64,000 nt of DNA, taken from Schizophyllum amplum. Its lineage: Eukaryota; Basidiomycota; Agaricomycetes; Agaricales; Schizophyllaceae. The stretch spans positions 558,001 to 622,000 of the forward strand of contig VDMD01000010.1 in assembly GCA_007026445.1 (NCBI GenBank). Direction: 5' to 3'. Below are positions 1 to 10,189 of the stretch, piece after piece. The stretch's first letter is position 1, and every line of letters begins with the position of its first letter. The notes beneath the pieces were generated by a model. It ran no database searches. It was not told where the DNA came from and saw only the letters and a list, made by a program, of their open reading frames with translations. The translations under genes were made by a program, and so were the position numbers.

Positions 1-1003
1 CTGTCGCACGCGCGGAGGCTCTGCGTCAGTTCAAGCAGATACAGGAGAACTGGTACCAGTATGCTAAGCTTGGGAAGAGCAGGGAGGCCATGGAGGGCTC
101 GACGTGCGACTGCGATTACGAGGAAGGTGAGCAGGCAGACCAACGTAGTGTAGATTGAGCGACCGGCGCCTCGTAGCTATTGCCTCCACATTTGTAGATA
201 CGTGCGCGGGGAGGGTGCTCTGAAAAGTTTTCGAGCCGGTGTCCTGACCGCTCCCACAGGCGACAACCTGGACCACGCATGCGGTGCCCGCTCAAATTGC
301 ATTAACAGGCTCACGCAGGTCGAGTGTCTCGAGGAGGAGTGCCACTGCCGGCAGTTCTGCCAGAACCAACGGTGAGCGTCTCTTTGTAGTGTGAGTACCG
401 CACTGACTCGGCACAGCTTCCAGAGAAAGGAGTATGCAGACATCGAGATCGTGCAGACCGAGAAGAAGGGCTTTGGGCTGAGAGCGGAGCGGGATCTGCC
501 CAAGTGCGTGGCCTTGCCGTGCTGCCCGTGCGCTTGCTTATCCGCCACAGGGACTCGTTTATCTACGAGTATGTCGGCGACGTCGTCAGCTCGCCCTCGT
601 TCAAGAAGCGCATGCGGGACTACGCCAAGGAGGGCATCCAGCACTTTTACTTCATGATGCTGCAGAAGGACGAGGTGCGTCGCGCGTCGTTCTCATTCAT
701 TCTCGTACTGAGCACGCTACAGTTTATCGACGCAACTAAGAGCGGCGGGATCGGCCGTTTCGCGAACCACTCCTGCTCCCCGAACTGCTACGTCGCAAAG
801 TGGACGGTCGGCGATCGTGTGCGCATGGGCATCTTTGCTAAGCGGTCGATCAAGAAACACGAGGAGCTCACCTTCAACTACAACGTCGATCGCTACGGGT
901 GCGTTGGCCCATCCACCACTACCCCCCTTCACCACTCATATTCGTCTGCAGTCACCAGGCCCAGATGTGCACGCGACTGGATACTGTGGTCTTGTTCACG
1001 TGA
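1..1003 (+). pseudogene. Truncated 5' copy of SET2, entering from the left edge
   Basis: This stretch repeats 12312-13277 of the intact SET2 gene; by eye I count three mismatches in 966 bases (at 397, 516 and 939). The copied exons are 1-126 (partial), 260-371, 417-503, 551-674 and 723-898, followed by a hybrid exon from 952. They encode the AWS cysteine cluster and the SET core with its NHSCSPN motif. Similarity stops at 966, just after the codons HQAQ of the post-SET segment. Beyond the break the frame adds about a dozen unrelated codons and stops at 1001-1003. The product would therefore lack the post-SET zinc cysteines, the coiled coil and the SRI domain. All splice sites are intact, so it could be transcribed, but it is probably non-functional. 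The true 5' end lies outside the window. A misassembled haplotype copy is the main alternative. Confidence 0.9.
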
Positions 1004-2110
1004 TGTTGTAGCGCGATGAACCGGCATGAATTTTGATAGGTGTCTAGCGCCCATCCCTCCTTTTGTGGGCCCCCGGACATGGGTTCCCCCTACAGGGGCC
1101 CATGTCCGGGGGCGTGCCACGACGACTACAGTAGGTACGAGACGAGACCCTCCACTAGCATGACCTCCAGCAGAACTCCGGCGTGCAGCGCGACGGCGAC
1201 GGCACGACTGACGGCGAGACGCACGACCAGCGGCAAGGCGAGAGGGGGGGAGGGATGGTGAAGGGCAGGGCGAGATGGGAGGGGCTTTTATACTCCTCGC
1301 CCTGCCGGCCGCCCCCCGCCTACTCGCTAGCGGCGAGTGCGGGACTGCGAGGGTGTGCGGCGACCGGGAGTCTCAAGGGATAGCGCGAGCTTGTAGGATG
1401 CGCATCCGAGTATGCGCCCTTCGTCGTACTTGCACTCACCTCGTTTCTCCAGCTATCGACCCCGCGAAAGGGGGAGCGCACTCGGGCAGGGAGGGGCAGT
1501 CGTCTTGTGTGCGAGGTAGGCCGTTCGCTGGGATTCGTAGGGGCGGTGGCGTAGTAGTTCATGTACTCAGTCGTAGGTAGCCGAATACAATCGTGCTTGT
1601 GCCTTTCATGCCCGAGTCCCCGCGCCTTCTCAACCCCGCGCCAAGCCTCCCACAGTCAGGTACGTTCGAGTTCGACTTCATTGTGTTCTCGCATTGTTTT
1701 GCTGCAGGGCATTGTGTTCTTCCAGAGTCATTGTTTTCTTCGAGTCATTGTACTCGTTCGAATCATTGTATTTCCAAAGTTACTCATCTGTACAGTGTGG
1801 TCCTACTCTAACTGCAATGCTATCGTGCCCAAGACCTACCTAAACATGTTACAAAGTCCCCAAAGGACGCCCCCGCACCGAGTCCCGTACGTCTATCTCA
1901 CTCGCGCCGGCGTCGCGACAGCCCTTCAGCACGCCGACGGCGTCCCTAGAGTCCACCCGAGTGTCGTGAGCACGTCCCCCCGAGAGTGGTCAGGATCCCG
2001 ACGACGAAGGGGTGCCGCGAAATCGCCATCGACCCTGAGTGCACCAGCAAGATGCAAGTCGAGGTCATATCGCACTCACCGACTCTGATACGCGCCGGGC
2101 GCACGCCATG
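1004..2110. other. Non-coding stretch, GC-rich with inverted repeats
   Basis: No supported gene. It contains a strong hairpin at 1069-1113 and an 11-bp inverted repeat (1264-1274 with 1296-1306) flanking a TTTTATA sequence. From about 1675 to 1780 there is a degenerate run of CATTGT motifs spaced roughly 12-25 bp apart. Open frames here are short and lack codon bias or splice structure. Confidence 0.6.
1069..1113. repeat. Perfect 15-bp inverted repeat (hairpin)
   Basis: GCCCCCGGACATGGG at 1069-1083 is exactly complementary to 1099-1113, with a 15-nt spacer that itself contains CCCC and GGGG. It lies about 100 bp beyond the SET2 duplication breakpoint. Confidence 0.85.
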
Positions 2111-2884
2111 CTCGCCGGACCGCGATACGTGGTGACCGAACGCCCGGCTGAAGGTGTCAAAGACGTCGGCGTGGCGCGCGTACTCGTACACAACGATGAC
2201 GAGGAACCTACAAGGCCAGTCAGCTCAAGCCTCGTCAACGACTGAGCACTCACGTGTGGTCCGCTCGCCGGACGGCGATCCATATACTCATCGCCTAAGC
2301 CGTCGCCTTGAAGGTATTGGCAAGGCGAGGGCGCCGTGAGAACGGCAAGATGTCGTGCAACGGCTTTGACGAGTTCGGGTATCGAGTACGTCGGCCACCT
2401 AGGCGCGAAATGTCAGTCATATTATGAGTGGTCGGAGATAGGACATACCTTGCTCGCCGGACGGCGATACATACACTCATCGCCTACATCCTCCACAGCA
2501 CAGGGTGAGTGCGTCTGAGCGACGTAGAGTGCGCCCTCACGGCCGTGAAGTGTGTCCTGCCGCTGAGAGTGCTACGACGATGACAGCGATCGCGTCTCGA
2601 CGACGCTCCAAACGTCCTCACACGTCGAGGTCGTCGCTCGGCGGACGGCGATACATATACTCATCGCCTAAGGGCGTAAGCATACATTGCCAGCGAGAAT
2701 AAAGTAAGCTACAAATATAGTCAGCGATGCGATAGGGGTGCAACGACCTACTCACCTCGCTCGCCGGACGGCGATACATATACTCATCGCCTACGGAAGT
2801 GAGCAGTCAGCGACGTATTGAACAGCCAAGTAAGTCACGCACCACCTCGCTCGTTGGACGGCGATCTGTATACTCATCGCCTAC
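2111..2884 (-). repeat. Dispersed array of ~35-nt exon-like repeats
   Basis: Five near-identical copies start at about 2263, 2452, 2636, 2759 and 2849, plus a degenerate sixth at 2111. On the plus strand each reads roughly GCTCGCCGGACGGCGAT, then CATATACTCATCGCCTA. On the minus strand every copy begins directly after TAG, carries ATGAGTATATGTATCGCC, and is followed by a GT donor: GTGAGT or GTATGT in at least two copies, and GTGAGT a few bases further on in another. Spacing shrinks from 189 to 90 bp along the array. This looks like a repeatedly duplicated microexon with its splice sites, or a small mobile repeat mimicking one. The internal GGCGAT/ATCGCC pair can form a hairpin. I do not recognise the family. 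Confidence 0.75.
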
Positions 2885-3108
2885 GGTGTTTCAAGCGATG
2901 ATATTGTAGGTTGGTGGGCGTGGAGCGCATCGGGACCGCGCGAGAATGTCCTTGAGGAGGGGTGACCTTGCTCCGCGGAAAGCGCAGCGCGCTGCAGAAA
3001 GATCAGCATCGTCTCCAACTCGAAGCATCATGCGTACCTCGCGCTCCCATAAAATATGACTACAGTCTACGGCGGCACGAGCTCCGGCCAAAGAGACAAC
3101 GCCAAGCA

Positions 3109-3671
3109 CGGCGGCGCTACGCGCCGCCGCGATGCGCGGCCTACGGCCGCGCGACTGTGGCTCCCTCCCCCATCTCCGCGAACATCCGCTGGGACCACGC
3201 GCGTCTACCCGGCCTCCACCTCCGAGCATTGAGCAGGACGTTAATGAGAAGCTAATAGGACGAGAGAAAGAATAACTTACCAGAGCACGCACCGAAGACC
3301 CCCTTGCGACGGCGCTGCGCGCCGTCGTGGTGGGCGCGGCCGAACCCCGCGCCCCGCGCCGCCAACACTCGGGCCCGGGCGTCGCGGCGTAGTCCCCGAC
3401 CGTCGCACCCGCGTTTTAGCCAAGACGTCAACAAGAAAGAAGATAGAAAGACTCACCAGATGACCTGACAACGCGGCCTTCGGCCCCGCCATGCTCGTCC
3501 CCCTCAGGCGCGCATGCACCGCCGAGATAGCGCGTGTCGAAAGCCAGCCGCAGCATCGAGATGCTTGTCCTGGACGGCGCGTCAATACGAGGCCGACACT
3601 GTAGAGAGGATGAAGACTCACCAATGAACGATGTATACGGACTATGGTACGCGACGGCGCCGCGCGCCGTC
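3109..3671. repeat. GC-rich palindromes with 3-nt loops (four copies)
   Basis: Perfect palindromes with 8-9 bp stems and exactly 3-nt loops lie at 3109-3129 (loop TAC), 3134-3152 (loop TAC), 3307-3327 (loop TGC) and 3653-3671 (loop CGC). Stems are variants of GGCGGCGC or GACGGCGC. A weaker relative is at about 3472-3487. They sit inside or beside the exon-like segments of the minus-strand gene. Confidence 0.8.
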
Positions 3672-3955
3672 AGCCGCGGCGATGGTCCCGTGTCCCAAGA
3701 CGTCGACGCGCCGCAGACGAGACCTGCCCATCCGCATCCTGTACCGGGGCGTCAGTCACAAAACAAAGCGAGGACATAAAGAAACTCACCAAAGTACATT
3801 CTCCGGTCCACCCGCGTGGCAGAGACGACGTCCAGGACGCCGAGTAGAAGCGCGTAGTGATGGCGGGGGATGCCAGATATCCAGAGGCGCGGGTCGTCTG
3901 CAACAAAGTCAACGGATGTGATAGATGAGCGCTATGATTGCTTACCTTCAGACAT
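3277..3955 (-). CDS. Putative spliced orphan gene, 175 residues
   Basis: The model is complement(join(3277..3569, 3622..3738, 3790..3897, 3946..3955)). Three introns of 48, 51 and 52 nt have good donors (GTAAGC, GTGAGT, GTGAGT) and CAG acceptors; CTGAC- or TTGAC-like branch sites are visible. All three interrupt codons in phase 1, and the summed frame stays open for 176 codons to a TAA stop. The product starts MSE, continues with DDPRLWISGIPRHHYALLLG, and ends in an Arg/Pro-rich tail. I recognise no domain. Minus-strand donors recur every 156-176 bp (3945, 3789, 3621, 3456, 3280), as if exon-intron units had been duplicated. A TATA sequence lies about 300 bp upstream. It is either a lineage-specific gene or a decaying one; the last exon is the least certain. 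Confidence 0.4.
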
Positions 3956-4257
3956 GGTGACGCGTAACGCCGGCTGTGCCGACTTCGACGGCGTCCCCGT
4001 CGACACACAGTGCGTGTCCGAAAACGAACCATGGCGGCGACGCGTCGTTGTCGCCTGCGGTCTCGAGCACAGTCTGAGCTTTGAGGACATGTCAGTCGAC
4101 GTGAAGAGGCATGTCAGGCTCCACCCACCTATCAAAACGCGAAGGTTTTGTTGACGATCACCGGCGGTGGCGGCGGCGGGAGGCGACAAATGGCGGACGC
4201 GTCGGGGAGGAAGGGGGTACGATGGTTGGAAAGGAGGGGAAGTTCGCTGCGGAGCTG

Positions 4258-4265
4258 CATATATA
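4258..4265 (-). promoter_or_regulatory. TATA-like box, minus strand
   Basis: On the minus strand the sequence reads TATATATG, roughly 300 bp upstream of the putative orphan gene start. The distance implies a long leader, so the assignment is tentative. Confidence 0.3.
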
Positions 4266-7200
4266 CGAGCGCCGGAGTTAAAGGGAACCGAGCAAGGTAC
4301 TTACTCACGTACGTGGCAGATCTCGTCGACCCGATCGTCAACAAAGGTGGTGAGCTTATCAGCTGTTCGGCCGCGGATTGGGCGCCCGCCGCGCCGCCAT
4401 CCAGAGGTTCAAATTATTCGCCATTCCGCATTGCGTTCAGAAGAATGACAGTCACAGACCCACATAGTAATCAGCACCGAGTACAACGAGACCGAGGAGC
4501 GACGTTTAGCAAAGTCGGGCGAACGCTGGTGAAGGTCGGGAGCAAGGAGAACAATGGACGCGGCAGGCGGTCCGGACGCCGAAGTTGAACTTGATGGCAA
4601 TCTTCCACCTCCCTCACCTGAACGCGCGTCTCTTCACGCCTGGGCAAAGATGCTATTCGGCTCCGCTCAACCTTCTGACACTTCATTAAAATTGGAGGCG
4701 TGACCGCGGCTCTGGATCCGCTGAACTTTGCACAACATCGCGGGCGGGGTGCAACTAGAACTTCCTACCCCCGCGGCCCGTACACACGCTTTCCCAACCT
4801 CCTGAACGGTTCCCCGGGCGTTTCGTACTACGGAAGATGCGTACCTACTCGGAAGCGATGTGCGGGCGGGCGCGATCGGCCACTCGGATGCGAAAGTTCA
4901 CAGTATGTTGACATCGATGCTTGAAGTGAGCGCACGCCGTCACAGTCTACACTAGGGGAAGGCATCGTCTCGTCCCTTGGTTTAAAATATGCCACGCTAT
5001 GATACTTGAGAGCACAGTTCGTCAAAGCCGACATACCGAAGTGGTATGGTGGGGAATATCCCAATACGGACTCTCTGGTACGGCCTGCGCGCCACACTCT
5101 TCCCCATCGTCCCGCTCACCTGTCACCCCGAATCTTCCATCTCCGGGTCTCACTCAAGCGCGCTTGCAGTGTGATGGACATCCTCGCACTATGCCCGCAT
5201 CATTCCGCGCTACCATCAGCGACAGCAGCGCGGAGCGCGCACCCTTGGCAACTCTGCTCACAGAGGTAAGGTCAACACTCGCGTTTCCAACCTCCTGAGT
5301 CTGCCGTACCGTGGAACGTTCTCCGTGCATTTCCGCCGCCAACTCTTCATCTCACGAGCCGAACAAGTTGACGCCGCTCATAGATCGCAAACACGAGGTC
5401 ATGCGGTGGATGCTGCGCTCGTCCGCTCTATTTGTGCAGTTCAACACTCAAGTTCAGAGAATCGACTCACTCGTGTCCGCGTCCGGCTTCCGCGTGTTCC
5501 ACGACTAGCCTGAAGTAATGCTCATCGTTCGCGCAAAGACGCGCTGCTGCTGCTGCCTGAACGACACGCAACAGAGCGAGCTGCACGCTGCCGGTATGTG
5601 CGCGCCACCCGAGGTCAACAAGGCCTACCAAATGCAGCCGTATGACGTCCTCGCCGCGTGTATCAGGGCCCGGCGGCAAGATAACCTAGATAGCCTAGCA
5701 TTGCGTCGCCGATCAGGACGGTCGTCGGACATGAAGTGCTGTTCGGGTCAGCTTGAGGAGGGCGCGCGCCACTCGAGGACTCGCTCGTCGAATTTGAGCC
5801 AGGCGGAGTTCGTTCGAGCAGCGGAGTCGCACAGGTGGGCAGGCCATTGTTGTTTAGTGACCTGTGAGTACGAATGGTATGCAAAAATCGACGCAGGCAT
5901 CGTCCGCGGGCGATGATGACGGTCGAGAACAGCATGTTTAATGATCGTCGCAGTCGGTCCGACGCGCCGAAGTCGAACTTGTCCCCAACATCCACGTTCA
6001 TCCCATCCATCGCGCACCTCCGCCGCCTCGGAAGAAATGCTCTTCGGCTCCATATCGTCTGCGATAATGATCTAGAACTCTGGAGCGCCACCGCAGTTGT
6101 GGATCCGTCGGAATACCGAGAACAACCAAGGCAGCCGCACGAATCCGCATCTCTACCCTTCGGAGCGCGACAGCACCCTCGCCGAAAGCCGCGATGGGTC
6201 GCGCGAATGTTAATTCAACGTAACCTCGCTTCACAACTCGGGCACACGGCGCCGATGGGCGAGATCTGCGTTCCTTCTTATCGTTCTGGGAGGACGAAGA
6301 GGTTTGCATGCAGAACTCGACGTCTTCACTGTCGTAAGTTGACATTCCCGCCTAAAACATTCCCAACCCAGATTTGACTTTGCAGGCAGAATTGAACGAG
6401 TACCACCGAGTCTTCTGCTCTTCCGTGGCCTGCAGCGAGTGCTGTAGCTCGAAGGAGGCTGTTTTGATTATGTGGCGTCGTTTTCCGCCTGCCCATAGCA
6501 CTAGGACCTCGCTTCGGACGACCGATATTTCTACCGCGTGTTGCTGGTGACATACGCGGTACACTGTCCACGCAGTCTTGGACGCGTCCGAGCCCTGCGT
6601 ACCGCACAATGCGCCACCCTTTCCTCGTCGTCCCCTACAAGTTCGTCGCACTCCCATCCTTCCACCGCGTCATTTGCCTGAAACGTCAACATTTTACCAG
6701 GAGGTTCGAATACTCGGACGATCCTCCGCCAACCGCCGACCGCCGACGGCCGCACGCGCTCGCCATCGCGCATACATCCCGTCGACGCGCCGAATTTTCC
6801 ATCCCGCTGTCGCCCATTTCCGCGCTCGCCGCTTACTCGGATCATGAAACGTTAGCCTACCCGGATTCCGTCAACGGCGGCGCGAAACGGGGGACTACGC
6901 GCTGCCCTCGCACCCTTGCCATGTTCGTTTTCATTTCCCAGGTCTTTCACAGCGCGCAGGGCATACTGATTTGACCTAGGCGCAGCGGAATTACGCGACC
7001 CCGAGGTCCCAGAACAGGCGCCAGCCCGAGCCGAGAGCGCGAGCGGTGAGGGAGGGGGAGACGCCGCGCGCGTTTGCGCCGCCTTGTTCGACAACAAGGA
7101 TTTCCCAATGGGGCACAGGCTCAGTTACGTGGTTGTCTTTCGCGCCCATCTCGGTTTTCCTTCGACTTTAGCGCGAGCGTCTCGACTGGCCTGGATTCAA

Positions 7201-7596
7201 GATGATACTTTGAGTGCGTAATAGGCTGTTCGCAGTCATTGTCGACGCTGAACTGACTTCACCAGAGCAGCGGCGAACACGCCGGCCCTCCCGCGGATGC
7301 ATGATCGGATATGATGTTTGCGCGCCACATGTGTCAACGCAACGGCGCTGCTATCGCACGATACACGACCCAGAATCCAGGACTCACTCATCTTCAAAGT
7401 CGAACCCCCTGAGCGCAGACGCGCGCCACCGAATCTTCCGTGCTTGCGTAAGTTACAAGTCAGTTCGCTTTCGCTCGCGTAACGGTAACGATCTCGGCTC
7501 CCGATTTTCGACGGACTCCTCGGATGCCGGAACGTTTGAAGGAGGTTGGAAAGCTAGTTCGACGCGGGGGTGGATATGGATAGTCTGCGGGCGGGG
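4266..7596. other. No confident gene; diverged internal duplication
   Basis: There are only short open frames. One of 49 codons (4554-4703) begins MDAAGGPDAEVELDGN and resembles, at DNA level, a stretch near 5953-6051. A plausible plus-strand intron runs from GTAAGT near 6335 to TTTGCAG near 6385, but the flanking frames do not join convincingly. It is possibly decayed gene sequence related to the minus-strand orphan. Confidence 0.5.
4569..6118 (+). repeat. Two diverged direct copies, offset ~1.39 kb
   Basis: 4569-4725 and 5953-6118 share blocks such as CGCCGAAGT(T/C)GAACTTG, ATGCT(A/C)TTCGGCTCC and GTGGATCCG-like ends in the same order, at an offset of 1385-1388 bp. Identity by eye is moderate, so this is an old duplication. 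Confidence 0.5.
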
Positions 7597-7604
7597 TATA
7601 AGAG
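7597..7604 (+). promoter_or_regulatory. TATA box (TATAAGAG)
   Basis: It is followed at about 25-60 bp by a pyrimidine-rich stretch (TTCCTCCTCCTCCCCC), the usual fungal start-site context, and then by a leader intron at 7705-7758. It fits the small spliced gene just downstream. Confidence 0.5.
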
Positions 7605-7795
7605 CCGAGGGGAGTGGGGTGGTTGAGGCAGAAATCTTGCTTCCTCCTCCTCCCCCGTCCTCTCCTACTCGTCATAACCTCGCCGGCTGTGCCGACCGAG
7701 TATAGTGAGTTCGAGTGTCATTGATGTTGCGCTCTGGTCTCTGATATCGCTATTGCAGAATATCCGTCAGTCGGTTTGCCTGCGCTCGCTGAGCT

Positions 7796-8045
7796 ATGTC
7801 GGTCAAAGTATATCACGGAGCGCGTTGCGCCTTTTCACTTTGTATCTCATTGCTCATTGACCGCCTGTTTCAGAGCTGCTTCACGGCCTCAAGTAGGAGA
7901 TCGATGCCGTCTCGGTTTATCATGGTGCGTATTGTGCGCTTCCCACTTTGACTATGGGTTGCTGAGTCCCTTGTTTCAGGATCGCGTCGCCTTCAACGTC
8001 GCGAAGGCCCTCGTCGCCACCGCACATCAACTTTGCAAACATTAG
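7796..8045 (+). CDS. Putative small spliced gene, 64 residues
   Basis: The model is join(7796..7924, 7980..8045), with a 5' leader intron at 7705-7758 (GTGAGT to TTGCAG). The coding intron begins GTGCGT and ends TTTCAG. An optional intron at about 7808-7873 (GTATAT to TTTCAG) would remove a hydrophobic stretch without breaking frame. The product starts MSVK and ends ALVATAHQLCKH. A second exon-like block at about 8158-8270, bounded by TTTTCTAG and GTACGT, repeats the codons for HQLCKH after another GTGAGT intron, indicating exon duplication. No homology is recognised. TATA, leader, splice sites and start are in good order, but the size and lack of family keep confidence low. Confidence 0.35.
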
Positions 8046-8228
8046 GCACTCCTCCCTCGTCACTGCTTGGACGCATTCCGGCGATCGCGCTGGTGAGTCG
8101 TGTCCGCAGCGCTCCTCTTGACCGTCGTTTTGACTCTCGAGTTTTCTAGGCTGCCTTCTCGCGGCTACCTTCACGCGGCTGTCTCGTCACATCCGCCCTC
8201 ACCGCCGCACATCAACTTTGCAAACACC
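8020..8228 (+). repeat. Duplicated exon block, 187-bp offset
   Basis: CCGCACATCAACTTTGCAAACA occurs twice (about 8019-8040 and 8206-8227), with looser similarity around it (CTCGTCGCC versus CTCACCGCC). A GTGAGT to TTCTAG intron lies between the copies. Confidence 0.6.
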
Positions 8229-8660
8229 CAATCACCCTCGCCCTCCTCGCGACTTGCTCGTTAGTACGTCGTGTCTGTTGTACCCCCTAGTACGCCATTG
8301 TACTGACTGCCTTACTAGCTTTGCGCGTCGCCTAGCCTGCATTTCGCAGGTCTACGGTACTTAGTTCACCTATCTCGCGGTAGTTCGCCTATCTCGCGGT
8401 AGTCAGTGCGTTTTATTGTTTTGTTGTGCGTATACTCAACGCGTCCGATGGACTTTAGGGGCGCAGGAGACGCTGCCGACCCTGGGACTCGATTTCGACG
8501 GCGCGCTCGGCAAAGCGGACGCCCCATCGGGTGCGTCTTCATTGCCCTTCCTTGGGCTGCGCGTGTTGATTGTTATTATAGGCCCCGCCTCGCCCACATC
8601 AGGACGCCCTCATTGTCGTGACGCCCCTATGCTTCACGCCGTCACGGTGCGCGTCTCCCG
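8046..8660. other. No further gene seen
   Basis: Apart from the second copy of the HQLCKH-coding block, this holds splice-like signals only (for example a CTTACTAG acceptor near 8320) and a doubled CTATCTCGCGGTAGT motif around 8370-8403. Confidence 0.4.
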
Positions 8661-8664
8661 TTCT

Positions 8665-8780
8665 TATTTTCCTACCCCTCCCTCCCCCATTTTTCTACCC
8701 CTCCCGCTCTCGTCTTTTCCTACCCCTCCCGCTCTCAATTTTCCCCCTACCCCTCCCTCCCTCATTTATCTACCACCGCC
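8665..8780 (+). repeat. Pyrimidine-rich degenerate tandem repeat
   Basis: A run of units like TTTCCTACCCCTCCCTCCC, about 20-30 nt each, almost purine-free on the plus strand. Confidence 0.65.
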
Positions 8781-8837
8781 TCATTTTCTTGTGTCGTGAA
8801 AGACGTGCTGATTACTGCGATAGGTGCTGAGGTTAGC

Positions 8838-8932
8838 GCGCTGTCGCCCTAGGACGGAGCCTTGCGCGCCGCCGCACTAGGACGGAGCGCGCTGCCGCAC
8901 TAGGACGGAGCGTTGCGCGCCGTCGCTGATTG
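8838..8932 (+). repeat. Tandem repeat around CTAGGACGGAGC
   Basis: There are three units of about 25-32 bp, each with CTAGGACGGAGC and a GCGCGCCG- or GCGCTGCCG-like flank related to the palindromes near 3.1-3.7 kb. Confidence 0.65.
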
Positions 8933-8959
8933 CAGGCATGCGCATTCTCGGATCTGGGC

Positions 8960-9900
8960 CCTATTCACTTAGGAAGGGGGGGCGGGGGGGGGACGGGGTG
9001 TTTTTGCGACGGCGACGGGGTATTTTTGCGACGGCGAGGGGCGGCGACTGGGCGGCGACGGCGGGGTGAAGGGGGTGTTTCTGAGGGCGAAGGGGCGAAG
9101 GTGTGGGGGCTGATGTGCGTGAGGGGCCTGATGTGCGTGAGGGAGCTGATGTGCGTGAGGGAGCTTATGTGCGTGAGTTCTTTGCTTTTTGATCTCGGGT
9201 CGGGGGATCTTTATTTTTGCTGGGGGCCTTTATCTTCGGTGGGAGGCCTTTATTTCGGGTTTGGAGGCCTTTATTGCGGGAAGGAAGGGAGGGGGTGAAC
9301 GGGAAGGAAGGCCCGGGGAGGGGGTTAATTTCTCGAAGGGGTGCGGATTTTTGGTGAGAGGGTTTTATATTGCGGGAGGGGGTGTTGTTTGGGAGGGTGT
9401 TTTTTGTGGGAGGGGCTGAGGGGCTGTTTCTTTCTGCGAGGGGGGTTTGTTTTTGCGAGGGGGGTTTGTTTTTGCGGGCGGGGCTGTTCGCGGGAGAGGT
9501 ATCCTTTGACGAAGCGGGCGTGCTTTGTCGAAGCGGGCGTCCTTTGGCGAAGGGGGCGAGTCCTTTGTCGAAGCGGGCGCCCTTTGACGAAGCGGGCGTG
9601 CTTTGACGAAAGGGGGCGGGTCCTTTGACGAAAGGGGGCGGGTCCTTTGACGAAGAGGGCATCTTTTGACGAAGGAGGAATTTGTAGAGGGATGAGTCTT
9701 TCGATGAGGGGGAATCCGTCACGCGATAGCTCTGAGGCCGGGGAGTGGTAAGGCGATGGCTAGGGCGAGGGGCTTGAGGCAGATGAGGGCGAGAGAGGCA
9801 GATGAGGGCGAGAGAGGCAGATGAGGGCGAGAGAGGCTGAGTTAGTCGGTGCGAGTAAGTAATCTTAATTCTGACAGTAAATAGTAGCTTGATCCTTTCA
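8960..9900 (+). repeat. G-rich tract of several short tandem repeats
   Basis: Distinct arrays follow each other: four 18-bp units CTGATGTGCGTGAGGGAG (9110-9180), units near GGCCTTTATTTCGGG (9215-9290), about ten units of TTTGACGAAGCGGGCG type (9500-9690), and three 19-bp units CAGATGAGGGCGAGAGAGG (9780-9837). Runs of four or more G are frequent. Long open frames across it on both strands are by-products of the repeats. Confidence 0.8.
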
Positions 9901-10189
9901 GTAAGTAGTTCAATGAATTGATTCTGAACGTTTCCTGCATACGTGATACTTATTGGACGGAGGGGCGATGGAGGGAGGTGGGAGGATGGATGGCGAGAGG
10001 CGAGATGGGGGATAGCGGGAGGTGGGAGGGGGGATGGAGAAAGGCGGGGGAGGAGTCGAAGGAGACCCAGAACGGGTATGGGAGGGGTAGTGCAAGGCCG
10101 GAGGGAACTCACGGCGGCTAAAGGGGGAGGGGGCTTCGTTGTGCAAGAACGATTTCTTATTGCATGGTAGTCTACTACAGCGCGCGAGT

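Noticed and set aside
2111..2884. CRISPR array
   Set aside because: Direct repeats of about 35 nt with unique spacers superficially fit, but spacing varies from 90 to 189 bp, repeats are flanked by splice-like sites, and the genome is fungal.
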